Shown here: positions 34,853 to 44,645 of the stretch, one piece after another
How the letters are laid out: every line of letters starts with the position of its first letter
Position numbering within the stretch: the first letter of the stretch is position 1
Source: Altibacter sp.
GTDB taxonomy: Bacteria; Bacteroidota; Bacteroidia; Flavobacteriales; Flavobacteriaceae
Direction: 5' to 3'
Length of the DNA: 64,000 nt
Assembly: GCF_019913785.1 (NCBI RefSeq)
Contig: NZ_JAIOHK010000072.1
Span: 1 to 64,000 of the forward strand
Program-made: the position numbers and the translations under genes
The notes under the pieces: model-generated
What the model was told of the DNA's origin: nothing
What the model saw: only the letters and a program-made list of their open reading frames with translations
Databases searched by the model: none

Positions 34853-35389
34853 TTAGTGGTCTTCTTCTTTTTCAATTATACTAATTTCCAACGCTCCTGT
34901 ATCGTATAAGAATTTTGATAGGGCATCCACATCGTGTTGTCCTGCGTCGATTGCCATTAAGAAATGGTCATCGGTTGTTCTTACATCCGGGTTTTCGGCT
35001 TTTTTGAATGGCCAAAGTTTGCTTCGCATATAGAAGGTAATTACCATAAGGTGTGCTGCAAAGAAAACGGTCATTTCAAACATAATTGGCACAAAAGCCG
35101 GCATGTTTGCTATATAACTAAAGCTCGGTTTTCCTCCAATATCCTGTGGCCAATCTTGTATCATGATATAATCCATCATCACAATGGATACAGCAAGTCC
35201 TACGAGTCCATAAAGAAACGAGGTGATTGCAATACGTGTATCGGCCAAGCCCATTGCTTTTTCTAGCCCATGCACCGGAAAAGGTGTATAAATTTCCTCA
35301 ATATGGTAGTGCTCATTACGTACCTGTTTTACGGCGTGTAATAAGATATCATCGTCGTTATAAATAGCGTGAATCACTTTCGATGCCAT
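34853..35389 (-). CDS. actD: Alternative Complex III subunit ActD (DUF3341)
   Basis: ActD is a small membrane subunit of Alternative Complex III. The 178-residue protein has two helices (about residues 39-61 and 82-105) and the DUF3341 start ASKVIHAIYNDDDILLHAVKQV, which fits its usual ferredoxin-like cytosolic portion. The frame extends upstream to 35452, but I take ATG 35389 because it sits directly after the actC stop and matches the family start (MASKVIHAIYND). One base separates it from actE. Confidence 0.92.
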   Translation of the reverse strand: MASKVIHAIYNDDDILLHAVKQVRNEHYHIEEIYTPFPVHGLEKAMGLADTRIAITSFLYGLVGLAVSIVMMDYIMIQDWPQDIGGKPSFSYIANMPAFVPIMFEMTVFFAAHLMVITFYMRSKLWPFKKAENPDVRTTDDHFLMAIDAGQHDVDALSKFLYDTGALEISIIEKEEDH

Positions 35390-35390
35390 A

Positions 35391-36839
35391 TTATTCGTTG
35401 TTTTTAGATGTTGATCCTTTTTTCCCTGCTTCATCATAATGATTCGCATCATCTCCCTGCTCTGCTCTTAGTTTCTTGTATTTGCTTCCGGAGGATTTCA
35501 TAATTGATTTTACTTCAGCCTGAGCAATTACCGGGAACGTTCTTGAGTACAATAGGAATAATACAAAGAAGAATCCAATAGTTCCTATAAATATACCTAT
35601 ATCTACAAAGGTAGGCGAGAACATCGTCCAAGAAGATGGCAGATAATCTCGGTGTAGCGATGTAACAATAATAACAAAACGCTCAAACCACATTCCAATG
35701 TTTACAACAATCGAAATAAAGAACGAGAACATGATACTTGTCCGCAGTTTCTTAAACCACATAAACTGAGGCGAGAATACGTTACAGGTCATCATGGCCC
35801 AGTACGCCCACCAATAAGGACCCGTAGCACGATTTAAAAAAGCATATTGTTCATATTCAACACCCGAATACCAAGCGATGAATAATTCGGTCATATAGGC
35901 TACCCCCACAATAGAACCCGTAATCATAATTACGATGTTCATTAATTCGATATGCTGTACGGTAATATAATCTTCCAAATTCGACACCTTACGCATAATA
36001 ATAAGTAAGGTGTTTACCATCGCAAATCCTGAAAATACTGCCCCGGCAACAAAGTAAGGCGGGAAGATGGTAGTATGCCATCCCGGAATCACCGATGTAG
36101 CAAAGTCAAAGGATACAATGGTGTGTACCGAAAGTACCAGCGGTGTAGCCAAACCTGCCAAAACCAAAGAAACTTCTTCGAAACGTTGCCAGTCTTTTGC
36201 TCGTCCACTCCATCCGAAGGATAAAATGCTATACACACGCTTTGTAAACGGTGTGATTGCACGGTCACGGATCATGGCAAAGTCGGGTAGCAATCCAGTC
36301 CACCAGAATACTAAGGATACCGATAGATAGGTAGAAATTGCAAATACGTCCCAAAGCAATGGTGAGTTAAAGTTCACCCATAGCGAACCAAACTGGTTAG
36401 GAATGGGTAAAACCCAATACGCCAACCAAGGACGACCCATGTGAATAATAGGAAATAAACCTGCTTGGATCACCGAGAAGATAGTCATCGCCTCCGCCGA
36501 ACGGTTAACTCCCATTCTCCATTTTTGTCGGAAGAGTAAGAGTACTGCCGAGATCAGCGTCCCTGCGTGTCCAATACCTACCCACCAAACAAAGTTAGTA
36601 ATATCCCAAGCCCAGTTGACGGTCTTGTTCAAACCCCAAACCCCAATTCCAGTGGAAACGGTATAAATAATACATCCTATACCCCATAGCAGGGCAACAA
36701 GGGCGATTGTAAATACAATCCACCAGGATCTATTGGCCTTGCCTTCTACAGGTCTGGCCACATCCACAGTAACATCGTGATAGGATTTATCTCCCGTAAC
36801 TAAGGGTCTTCTTATAGGTGCTTCGTAATGCGACGCCAT
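35391..36839 (-). CDS. actC: Alternative Complex III quinol-binding subunit ActC (NrfD/PsrC family)
   Basis: ActC carries the presumed quinol oxidation site of Alternative Complex III. The 482-residue protein belongs to the NrfD/polysulfide-reductase membrane family, with about ten helices. Recognisable pieces include FVWWVGIGHAGTLISAVLLLFRQKWR (near residue 90-115), MGRPWLAYWVLPIPNQ (near 135) and VHTIVSFDFATSVIPGWHTTIFPPYFV (near 238-264). The C-terminal 40 residues are Lys/Asn-rich and soluble. It lies 25 bases after actB and immediately before actD. Confidence 0.95.
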   Translation of the reverse strand: MASHYEAPIRRPLVTGDKSYHDVTVDVARPVEGKANRSWWIVFTIALVALLWGIGCIIYTVSTGIGVWGLNKTVNWAWDITNFVWWVGIGHAGTLISAVLLLFRQKWRMGVNRSAEAMTIFSVIQAGLFPIIHMGRPWLAYWVLPIPNQFGSLWVNFNSPLLWDVFAISTYLSVSLVFWWTGLLPDFAMIRDRAITPFTKRVYSILSFGWSGRAKDWQRFEEVSLVLAGLATPLVLSVHTIVSFDFATSVIPGWHTTIFPPYFVAGAVFSGFAMVNTLLIIMRKVSNLEDYITVQHIELMNIVIMITGSIVGVAYMTELFIAWYSGVEYEQYAFLNRATGPYWWAYWAMMTCNVFSPQFMWFKKLRTSIMFSFFISIVVNIGMWFERFVIIVTSLHRDYLPSSWTMFSPTFVDIGIFIGTIGFFFVLFLLYSRTFPVIAQAEVKSIMKSSGSKYKKLRAEQGDDANHYDEAGKKGSTSKNNE

Positions 36840-36864
36840 ATCTTATTTACTATTTCTTAGTTAT

Positions 36865-39800
36865 TTAAACTTCTTTTGAATTTCTTATTTTGGCCTGGTA
36901 CATAACATTTGGTTTTGTTCCCACGGCTTCCAATAAGTGATACATTCTATTATCTTTTGTCTTTTCGAATACTAAACTATCGTAATCATTTACATCACCA
37001 AATACCATAGCGCCTTTGTCACAAGCCGAAGAACAAGCCGTCTGGAACTCTCCATCCTTTATCTGTCTTCCATCGCGTTTCGCATCTAAGATTGTTTTTT
37101 GTGTTTTCTGAATACACATAGAACATTTCTCCATAACTCCTCTGGATCGAACCACAACATCCGGATTCAATACCATACGCCCAAGATCATTGTTCATATT
37201 GTAATCAAACTCATCGTTTTCGGCATACAAGAACCAGTTGAAACGACGTACTTTATACGGACAGTTGTTTGCACAGTAACGTGTTCCCACACAACGGTTA
37301 TACGCCATATGGTTTTGACCTTGACGTCCGTGTGATGTTGCCGCTACCGGACATACTGTTTCACAAGGTGCATGATTACAATGCTGACACATTACCGGCT
37401 GGAACGCAACTTGAGGGTTGTCTGCAGGGTTTTCCATTTCACTATACTCTGAAAGTGAACTTCCCAATCCGGAAATACTTTCCTTTTTAACGGCATCACC
37501 TTCGAAAGATTCTTCACTCGAGTAATACCGATCTATACGAAGCCAGTGCATATCACGACTCATGCGTACTTCTTTTTTACCCACTACAGGCACATTGTTC
37601 TCTGCATGACATGCGATAACACAGGCTCCACAACCCGTACATGCATTTAAATCGATCGACAGGTTAAAATGATGCCCAACTGAACGATCAAATGATTCCC
37701 AAAGATCTGCATCTGGTGAGGTCACAGGAATTTCCTTATGATCTTTAGATACCATTGGCATGGCATTCCATACTTCAGGCTTTTCCGCTTTAAATATTTC
37801 GAGGGAAGTTTCACGAATGATATCTCTTCCCATCATGGTATTGTGTAGCTGAACACAGGCAAACTCGTGCATGCCTCCTGCTTTTTCAAGGCTTACATTC
37901 TGAACCGATGAAAAATTCTGATACAAGGCATAGGCGTTTACTCCTGTCTGCATCTCCTCCTGTATGCTATCCGTTTTTCCGTAACCTAGTGCTAAGCCAA
38001 TTGTTCCTTTTGCCTGACCCGGCTGGATCAAGGCGGGAATTTTTTCAATCACAATATCGCCCATCATTAAATTGACGTAACTTCCGTTCAATCCACCATT
38101 GGCAACATGAACGTTCTCTATGCCCATATCGGCTGCATCGTTTGCCGAAATGGCAACATAGTTATCCCAGGTAGTTCTGGTAATTGGATCCGGCATTTCT
38201 TGCAACCAAGGGTTGTTCGCCTGAGATCCATCACCCATTGCGGTTTTGGTATAAAGGGTAAGTGCAAATCCTCCTTCTTGAATAGATGAAGAAAGTGCTC
38301 CATTCGCCGTATTGCTTTCTAAAGAAACAGTTCCTTCGGAAGCGGGTGTCGGCTCCATAGATACTTCAGCATCACTCAACAACACTCCATCGTGTAAGGC
38401 TTGGCTCCATGAAGTACCGCCTAAAACGGCCGCCCAGGTTTCTTTAATATAATCGTAGTAATTTTTTGAGTTTCCAGTCCATTTCAATAAGGTATCCTGA
38501 AATTGTCTTGTATTGAATAAGGGACGAATCGTGGGTTGCATTAAACTGAAAACACCTTTTTTCATTTGAAGATCTCCCCAAGCTTCTAGGTAATGAGGCG
38601 TAGCCGCCACCATTTTTGCAGCTGAAGCTGTAGCATCCAATCTCATAGAGAACGCAAGGGACATATCAAGATTTGCATAGGCTTCGGCAAATGCGGTATT
38701 TGGGAAAGAATACACCGGGTCAACACCTACTGTAATCAATCCTTTAACTGTTCCGGCAATAACTCCGTTCATCACGCCAATGACTTCAGCAGTATTCCCC
38801 ATACGGGTCATCCTAGGCTTATCAGTATCCATGACCGCACTTCCTTCGTTGCATTCCAACGCCATTTTTTGAGCGTCTACATCGGGTAGTCCGGTAATTA
38901 CAACACCTTTATTTCCTGCCGCCTTTAGTTGTGCTTTTGCATTTTCAACCGCAGTCATGATATGCTCAGGTAAGCCTGTTGCACTTCCTCCGGTCAACGC
39001 TTTTAAAATCTCTTTTTGCTGAGCAGGAGTTGCCGGCACTCTTTTATCGGCATTGGCTCCTGAAAGGCTCATATTTGCTTCAAACTGAATGTGGCGAGAC
39101 ATCTTGCCCTCCTTCGGAACACGACCTTGCGCATATCCTGCATCGTAGCCACCCCCTTGCCAATCACCTAAGAAATCGGCTCCCACAGAAACAATTACTT
39201 CGGCTTTTGAAAAATCGTAATCGGCCAAGCCTCTTGAGCCATATTTAGCTTGAAAAGCATCCAATGCTTCGGAAGCAGATACGGTATCGTATACTACATG
39301 GCGAACATTAGGGTACTTGGCTGTAAATTCAGCAATCAATTTCGAAGTTGAAGGACTCGCAAACGTTTGTGTTAGCAAGACAATTTCTTGCCCCTTCATC
39401 GCTTCTAGTTTCGCAGCCACCTCAGCATCAAATTCGTCCCAGGTCATTTCGTTGCCGTCAACAAGTGGTACCGGCAATCTGTTCTTGTCATAAAGAGATA
39501 ATACAGAAGCCTGTACACGTGCATTTACACCTCCTAATTTGGAGAGTTCATTTCGCTCTATTTTAATAGGGCGGCCTTCACGAGTTTTAACCAAAACATT
39601 TGCAAAGTCGAAACCATCTGCTATCGAAGTAGCGTAGTAATTTGCTACACCAGGAACAATTTCATCTGGTGCCACTACATAAGGAATGGATTTAATCACC
39701 GGACCTTCACAGGCTGCCAAAGAAGCTGCCGCCGTTGTAAATCCAACATATTTTAAGAAATCGCGACGTGTTGTTGAAGAAGCTTCTAAGGCCTCCTTAT

Positions 39801-39921
39801 CCCCTAAAAATTCATCGGTAGGGATCTGTTCTACAAACTCATTCTGTTGTAGCGTCTCAACAATCGAGCTGTTTTCGTTTAGCTCTTCAACACTTTTCCA
39901 GTATTTCTTGTTTGATGCCAT
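36865..39921 (-). CDS. actB: Alternative Complex III iron-sulfur/molybdopterin-like subunit ActB
   Basis: ActB is the large periplasmic subunit of Alternative Complex III. The 1018-residue protein has a twin-arginine signal (TTRRDFLKYVGFTTAAASLAAC, Arg52-Arg53) whose end reads like a lipobox (Cys71), a molybdopterin-oxidoreductase-like domain (about residues 75-700) and a C-terminal ferredoxin-like domain (about 740-960) with the cluster motifs CTGCGACVIACHAENN, CQHCNHAPCETVCPVAA, CVGTRYCANNCPYKVRR and CSMCIQKTQ...CSSACDKGA. In the ACIII family the molybdopterin-like half has lost its cofactor. The longer frame from 39960 would overlap actA, so I take ATG 39921, 26 bases after the actA stop. 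Confidence 0.96.
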   Translation of the reverse strand: MASNKKYWKSVEELNENSSIVETLQQNEFVEQIPTDEFLGDKEALEASSTTRRDFLKYVGFTTAAASLAACEGPVIKSIPYVVAPDEIVPGVANYYATSIADGFDFANVLVKTREGRPIKIERNELSKLGGVNARVQASVLSLYDKNRLPVPLVDGNEMTWDEFDAEVAAKLEAMKGQEIVLLTQTFASPSTSKLIAEFTAKYPNVRHVVYDTVSASEALDAFQAKYGSRGLADYDFSKAEVIVSVGADFLGDWQGGGYDAGYAQGRVPKEGKMSRHIQFEANMSLSGANADKRVPATPAQQKEILKALTGGSATGLPEHIMTAVENAKAQLKAAGNKGVVITGLPDVDAQKMALECNEGSAVMDTDKPRMTRMGNTAEVIGVMNGVIAGTVKGLITVGVDPVYSFPNTAFAEAYANLDMSLAFSMRLDATASAAKMVAATPHYLEAWGDLQMKKGVFSLMQPTIRPLFNTRQFQDTLLKWTGNSKNYYDYIKETWAAVLGGTSWSQALHDGVLLSDAEVSMEPTPASEGTVSLESNTANGALSSSIQEGGFALTLYTKTAMGDGSQANNPWLQEMPDPITRTTWDNYVAISANDAADMGIENVHVANGGLNGSYVNLMMGDIVIEKIPALIQPGQAKGTIGLALGYGKTDSIQEEMQTGVNAYALYQNFSSVQNVSLEKAGGMHEFACVQLHNTMMGRDIIRETSLEIFKAEKPEVWNAMPMVSKDHKEIPVTSPDADLWESFDRSVGHHFNLSIDLNACTGCGACVIACHAENNVPVVGKKEVRMSRDMHWLRIDRYYSSEESFEGDAVKKESISGLGSSLSEYSEMENPADNPQVAFQPVMCQHCNHAPCETVCPVAATSHGRQGQNHMAYNRCVGTRYCANNCPYKVRRFNWFLYAENDEFDYNMNNDLGRMVLNPDVVVRSRGVMEKCSMCIQKTQKTILDAKRDGRQIKDGEFQTACSSACDKGAMVFGDVNDYDSLVFEKTKDNRMYHLLEAVGTKPNVMYQAKIRNSKEV

Positions 39922-39947
39922 ATTGTTACTGTAATTATCTTTTGTTT

Positions 39948-41225
39948 TTAATAGTGACATTTACCGCATTCCAATCCACCCATTTGAGCGATTGTTAACT
40001 TGTCAACTCCGTATTTTTTTGAAAGTTCTTCGTGCATTTTGGTATAGTATTCGTTGCTCTCCAAATTCACGTTGGTCTCTCTGTGGCAATTAATACACCA
40101 GCCCATGGTAAGCGGGGCAAACTGCTCCATCACTTCCATTTCTTCGACAGGACCATGACAGGTCTGACATTCGACTCCTGCTACGGTAACGTGTTGTGAG
40201 TGATTGAAATAGGCAAAATCTGGTAGGTTGTGAATTCGCAACCATTTAACAGGCTGTGTTTTCCCCGTATAGGCTTGCGTGTCTTCATCCCAGCCTACAG
40301 CTGCGTATAATTTTTTAATTTCCTGATTGTAATCTACTCCAAATTCGGCTCCTTCGGCTTGTGTTTCCGGGGCTACCTCCGCTATATTCTTGTGACAGTT
40401 CATACACACATTCAAGGATGGAATCCCCGATGTCTTGCTCTTTCTTGCCGAACTATGGCAATAATTACAATCTATTTGATTGTCACCGGCATGTATTCTG
40501 TGTGAATAATGAATAGGTTGCACCGGAGCATATCCTTGATCTACACCAACTTGCATCATCCATCCATAAGCGAAATATCCTGCAGCGAGCAATAAGAAGA
40601 TGCTGGTTGTTAATACCAGAAATTGATTCTGTGCGAATGCTTTCCAGACAGGTAGTTGCTTTTCTTTCTTTTCGAATTCAACACCATTGGCTTCGGCTAT
40701 TCTCTTAAGTGTGTTTCTCACCAAGAAGAGCATTACAACTAGTAGTAAAAATAACAGTGTTAAGGCCCCAAGAATAATATCATTTGAAACATTACCTCCT
40801 TCATTTCCCCCACCACCAGTTGGCACTTCCGCTACTACAGGTTCAGGTTTTGGCTGACTTGTGTAGGCTAAAATATTATCGATATCTGTATCGGACAATG
40901 CAGGGAAAGGGGTCATTACCGAGTTATTGTTTTCGGTAAAAAGTTTAACCGCGAGTGCATCGCCTGCCTTTACGAGTTCTTGACTATTTCTTATCCATTT
41001 GCGCAACCATTCCTTCTCATATTTTTGAGCTACACCTCGAAGTTCCGGACCCGTTGCCTTTTTGTCGAGTTTATGACAGGCAGCACAATTTGCCTTAAAC
41101 AATGCTTCTCCGGCAGCAACGTCACCTGTGTCCTGTGCGATAATAGTAGTTGAAAAAGTTAGCAAACAAGCTAACAAAAGAAGCGACAATTGAGAGGGTA
41201 GATTTCGGTAATTCACCTTTTTCAT
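39948..41225 (-). CDS. actA: ActA multihaem cytochrome c with fused N-terminal monohaem domain
   Basis: ActA is the membrane-anchored multihaem cytochrome of Alternative Complex III. The 425-residue protein has a signal peptide, then a monohaem class I-like domain (CAACH, Cys47-His51, about residues 35-115), a Gly-rich linker, two membrane-like segments (about 149-168 and 199-217) and a pentahaem region with CNYCH, CMNCH, CQTCH, CINCH and CGKCHY. This is six CxxCH sites in all, one more than the pentahaem ActA core. It is the first gene of the operon, with a good promoter upstream. The fused domain could speed electron exit to the oxidase encoded in the same operon. Confidence 0.95.
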   Translation of the reverse strand: MKKVNYRNLPSQLSLLLLACLLTFSTTIIAQDTGDVAAGEALFKANCAACHKLDKKATGPELRGVAQKYEKEWLRKWIRNSQELVKAGDALAVKLFTENNNSVMTPFPALSDTDIDNILAYTSQPKPEPVVAEVPTGGGGNEGGNVSNDIILGALTLLFLLLVVMLFLVRNTLKRIAEANGVEFEKKEKQLPVWKAFAQNQFLVLTTSIFLLLAAGYFAYGWMMQVGVDQGYAPVQPIHYSHRIHAGDNQIDCNYCHSSARKSKTSGIPSLNVCMNCHKNIAEVAPETQAEGAEFGVDYNQEIKKLYAAVGWDEDTQAYTGKTQPVKWLRIHNLPDFAYFNHSQHVTVAGVECQTCHGPVEEMEVMEQFAPLTMGWCINCHRETNVNLESNEYYTKMHEELSKKYGVDKLTIAQMGGLECGKCHY

Positions 41226-41306
41226 ACTAATGGTTAAATTATTGTCTATAGTTTGGCGCGTATTTGGTTACCTCAATATGTTGGTTACGTACCATAAATA
41301 ACGGCA

Positions 41307-41336
41307 CAAAAGTACGGTTTAAAGTCGATTTCCAAA
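41307..41336 (-). promoter_or_regulatory. Promoter of the actABCDEF-coxBA operon
   Basis: TACTTTTG (41307-41314) and TTTG (41333-41336) on the minus strand, 18 bases apart, match the Bacteroidota -7 and -33 elements. The implied leader is about 75 bases. Confidence 0.65.
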
Positions 41337-41412
41337 ATGCAAATAAAGTGTTAATGATTAATTTATATTTATTCTAAATAATATTTTTACACTTCTAAAA
41401 GTTATTATGGTT

Positions 41413-41420
41413 TACATTTG
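41413..41420 (+). promoter_or_regulatory. -7 element of the SPOR gene
   Basis: TACATTTG, an exact TAnnTTTG match on the plus strand, 18 bases before the ATG at 41439. No clear -33 TTG. It is divergent from the act promoter within about 120 bases. Confidence 0.5.
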
Positions 41421-41438
41421 CATTAAAGACAAAATTAC

Positions 41439-41834
41439 ATGAAACTACCATCAAGGTTTAACCTATTTGTTTTCAGTTTATTAGTGATTTTTTTTTCTGA
41501 ATTTGCGCTAGCGCAGCAGGCAACAGTCACCGTTCATCAAGACGCAAAAATTCCGCAGTTATTGGAGTTAAAAAAGTCGCTTGAAAAGGAAAATAAGTTG
41601 TCTGAAGGCTATACCATTCAATTGTATTACGGTGAATTAAATCAGGCGAATTCGATCATTAGAAAGTATCGCGGCATCTATGGAACATGGCCTGCATCCA
41701 TAGAATATGAAACGCCTAATTATAAGGTCTGGGTGGGTAGTTACGGCTCGCGTATTGAAGCGGATCGAGCCCTAATTGAAATTCAAAAAAACTTCCCTTC
41801 GGCTTTTATCTTAAAACCGGAACGCAGAAAATAA
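41439..41834 (+). CDS. Secreted SPOR-domain protein
   Basis: A 131-residue exported protein: signal peptide ending EFALAQ (about residue 26), a short N-terminal segment, and a SPOR domain (about residues 53-131) with the typical YTIQLYYGELNQAN start and YKVWVGSYGSRIEADRALIEIQ ... ILKPERRK end. SPOR domains bind septal peptidoglycan freed of stem peptides, so a periplasmic role near division sites is the family expectation. It is transcribed alone. A bidirectional terminator follows it and also serves infB. Confidence 0.85.
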   Translation: MKLPSRFNLFVFSLLVIFFSEFALAQQATVTVHQDAKIPQLLELKKSLEKENKLSEGYTIQLYYGELNQANSIIRKYRGIYGTWPASIEYETPNYKVWVGSYGSRIEADRALIEIQKNFPSAFILKPERRK

Positions 41835-41840
41835 GACATT

Positions 41841-41868
41841 AAAAAACCCACTAAAGAGTGGGTTTTTT
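41841..41868. terminator. Bidirectional terminator between the SPOR gene and infB
   Basis: Inverted repeat AAAAAACCCACT / AGTGGGTTTTTT with an AAAG loop, flanked by A and T tracts on both sides; it serves the plus-strand SPOR gene and the minus-strand rimP-nusA-infB operon. Confidence 0.9.
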
Positions 41869-41887
41869 AATTTATAGTTGCTTCTAT

Positions 41888-44587
41888 TTATTTTAGCTTT
41901 TTCTTTACGGCTACTTCCTGGAAGGCTTCAATAATATCCCCTTCTTTAATATCGTTGTAATTTTTCACCTGGATACCACAATCGTATCCTTTGGCTACTT
42001 CTTTTACGTCATCTTTAAATCGCTTTAACGAGTCCAATTCTCCCGTAAATACAACAACTCCTTCGCGTATCAATCGTATACCTGAATTTCTGAATATCTT
42101 TCCGCTTAAGACCATACAACCAGCAATAGTTCCCACTTTCGAGATCTTGAACGTCTCACGGATTTCAGCGGTACCACTAATCTCTTCTTTCATTTCAGGA
42201 GATAACATTCCTTCCATCGCATCCTTCAGATCGTTGATCGCATCGTAAATAATAGAATAAGTACGGATATCTATTTCTTCCTTGTCGGCTATTTGACGTG
42301 CATTCCCCATTGGGCGTACATTAAATCCAATGATAATTGCATCGGAAGCAGAAGCCAGCAATACGTCACTTTCGGTGATAGGTCCAACTGCTTTATGAAT
42401 GATATTCACCTGAATTTCTTCCGTAGATAGTTTTTGGAACGAATCTGTCAATGCTTCCACCGAACCATCCACGTCACCTTTCAGAATAATATTCAATTCT
42501 TTAAAGTCGCCTAAAGCAATACGTCTTCCAATCTCATCTAAGGTAATATGACGTTGCGTTCTAACCGATTGCTCGCGTTGTAACTGCGTACGTTTGGTTG
42601 CCACAGCCTTGGCTTCACGCTCATCTTCAAAAACGTTAAACTTGTCACCTGCCTGAGGTGCTCCATCCAGCCCTAAAATAGACACTGGTGTTGAAGGACC
42701 GGCTTCTTTTACATTCTTGCCACGCTCGTCGTGCATCGCTTTTACTTTTCCACTATTCTTTCCGGCCAGGACATAGTCCCCAACTCTTAGGGTTCCGCCC
42801 TGCACTAAAATAGTAGATACATATCCTCTTCCCTTGTCTAAGAATGCTTCCACCACAGTACCGTAGGCACCGCGATCGGGATTTGCTTTCAATTCTAGGA
42901 TTTCGGCTTCCAGCAATACTTTTTCAAGTAATTCGGGGACTCCTTCTCCTGTTTTTGCAGAAATATCGTGTGATTGAATCTTTCCACCCCAATCCTCAAC
43001 CAAAAGATTCATCTGTGCTAAACCTTCCTTAATCTTTTCGGGATTTGCGGTTGGTTTATCAATTTTATTGATAGCAAATACAATAGGAACTCCCGCCGCT
43101 TGCGCATGGCTTATTGCCTCCTTGGTTTGAGGCATAATATCGTCATCGGCAGCTACTACAATAATGGCAAGATCGGTCACTTGCGCACCTCTCGCTCGCA
43201 TCGCTGTAAAGGCCTCGTGCCCAGGTGTATCTAAGAAGGCGATCTTTTGGCCATTCTCCAATTGCACCCCATAGGCACCAATATGTTGTGTAATCCCTCC
43301 GGATTCTCCAGCAATTACATTTTCTTCTCGAATATAATCCAGCAAGGACGTTTTTCCGTGATCCACGTGACCCATTACGGTAACGATTGGGGCTCTTGGC
43401 TTTAAATCCTCGGGCGCATCTTCAATCTCTTGAACCGCTTCTTCAATATCGGCTGTTACGAACTCAACTTCGAAACCAAATTCATCGGCTACGATCGATA
43501 AGGTCTCCGCATCCAGACGCTGGTTCATGGTTACCATCATCCCCAATGACATACAGGCAGAAATTACCTGAGTTACGGGAACGTCCATCATTGTAGCCAC
43601 CTCACTAACCGTAACAAATTCGGTTAATTTCAGCAACTTATTGTCTGCTTCCTGTTGTGCTAGTTCATCTTCCGATTTTTGACGGTGGCTATCTCTTTTC
43701 TCTCTACGATACTTGGCGCCTTTCCCTTTGGAAGATTTTCCTTGAAGTTTTTCTAAGGTCTCACGCACTTGTTTTTGTACTTCTTCTTCGCTTGGTTCTT
43801 CTTTTGGGACATTAGTGCGTCCAGTGCCTTTTCGGCCTGCACCTCTGTTGTCTCTGAAGTTCCCGCTTTTTGGAGCTTCCTTACTTATACGACGTCTGCG
43901 TCCTTTCTTTTCAGCAGACGACTTATCGTCTTTCTTTTCAACCTTTTTCTTTTCCGGTTTTTTAAATTGGGTAAGATCAATTTTCTTACCGGTGAAGTTT
44001 GGTCCGTCTAATTTTTTATAATTGGTTTCAACCACCTTGGATGCTTTAGGCGCTTCCGTTTCAACTTCTGGAGTTTCTTCTTTAGCGACAATTTCTTCCT
44101 TGGGTTTTTCCTTTACAGGTTCTTCCTTCTTCACTTCGGCAACTACCTTTTCTTCAACAGTGGGTTTTACCTCTTCTACTACTTTTTCTTCAGCAACTAC
44201 TGGTGGTGCCGGTTTTTCTTCTTTCTTGGCTTTTTTAGCCTCCAAATCGATTTTTCCAACTTGCTTTGGACCGTCCAGTTTTACCTCGGCCTTTATAACA
44301 CGAGAGGCTTCTTTTTTCTCCTTTTCTTCCATCTCACGTTCCCGTGCCATACGAAGCTCTTCCTTCTCTTTACGCTTTTCCTCACCCACTTCTTTGGACT
44401 CCATCTTCTTACTCTTGTCGGTTTGGAATTCCTCAAAAAGTATTTCATATTCTTCATTGGAAATCTTGGTGGTAGGTCGTGCCTCCACCTCATGGCCCTT
44501 GGAACTCAAAAATTCCACGGCGCGATCCAGCGAGATATTGAATTCGCGTAATACTTTGTTAAGCCTAATCGATTTTACTTCAGCCAT
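41888..44587 (-). CDS. infB: Translation initiation factor IF-2
   Basis: IF-2 is the GTPase that places initiator tRNA on the 30S subunit and promotes subunit joining. The 899-residue protein has a small N-terminal IF2N domain ([25 protein letters not shown]), a long Lys/Glu/Pro/Val-rich linker (about residues 55-290), then a second N domain and the G domain with GHVDHGKTS (G1, near 405), [12 protein letters not shown] and NKIDKP motifs, and domains II-IV. The linker is highly charged, as in other Bacteroidota. It is the last gene of rimP-nusA-infB, 58 bases after nusA. Confidence 0.97.
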   Translation of the reverse strand: MAEVKSIRLNKVLREFNISLDRAVEFLSSKGHEVEARPTTKISNEEYEILFEEFQTDKSKKMESKEVGEEKRKEKEELRMAREREMEEKEKKEASRVIKAEVKLDGPKQVGKIDLEAKKAKKEEKPAPPVVAEEKVVEEVKPTVEEKVVAEVKKEEPVKEKPKEEIVAKEETPEVETEAPKASKVVETNYKKLDGPNFTGKKIDLTQFKKPEKKKVEKKDDKSSAEKKGRRRRISKEAPKSGNFRDNRGAGRKGTGRTNVPKEEPSEEEVQKQVRETLEKLQGKSSKGKGAKYRREKRDSHRQKSEDELAQQEADNKLLKLTEFVTVSEVATMMDVPVTQVISACMSLGMMVTMNQRLDAETLSIVADEFGFEVEFVTADIEEAVQEIEDAPEDLKPRAPIVTVMGHVDHGKTSLLDYIREENVIAGESGGITQHIGAYGVQLENGQKIAFLDTPGHEAFTAMRARGAQVTDLAIIVVAADDDIMPQTKEAISHAQAAGVPIVFAINKIDKPTANPEKIKEGLAQMNLLVEDWGGKIQSHDISAKTGEGVPELLEKVLLEAEILELKANPDRGAYGTVVEAFLDKGRGYVSTILVQGGTLRVGDYVLAGKNSGKVKAMHDERGKNVKEAGPSTPVSILGLDGAPQAGDKFNVFEDEREAKAVATKRTQLQREQSVRTQRHITLDEIGRRIALGDFKELNIILKGDVDGSVEALTDSFQKLSTEEIQVNIIHKAVGPITESDVLLASASDAIIIGFNVRPMGNARQIADKEEIDIRTYSIIYDAINDLKDAMEGMLSPEMKEEISGTAEIRETFKISKVGTIAGCMVLSGKIFRNSGIRLIREGVVVFTGELDSLKRFKDDVKEVAKGYDCGIQVKNYNDIKEGDIIEAFQEVAVKKKLK

Positions 44588-44645
44588 AAATATGCTTTCT
44601 CCTGTTATTCTCTTTAATATATGATAAAAGTAGTTAAACTTCTAA

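Noticed and set aside
36865-39921. ActB as a working molybdopterin oxidoreductase
   Set aside because: The operon and the fused ferredoxin-like domain identify it as the Alternative Complex III subunit, whose molybdopterin-like half is known to lack the cofactor.
44022-44624. 200-codon plus-strand frame opposite infB
   Set aside because: It is the reverse of the Lys/Glu/Pro-rich linker of IF-2; Ser/Thr-rich composition is what that linker gives on the other strand.
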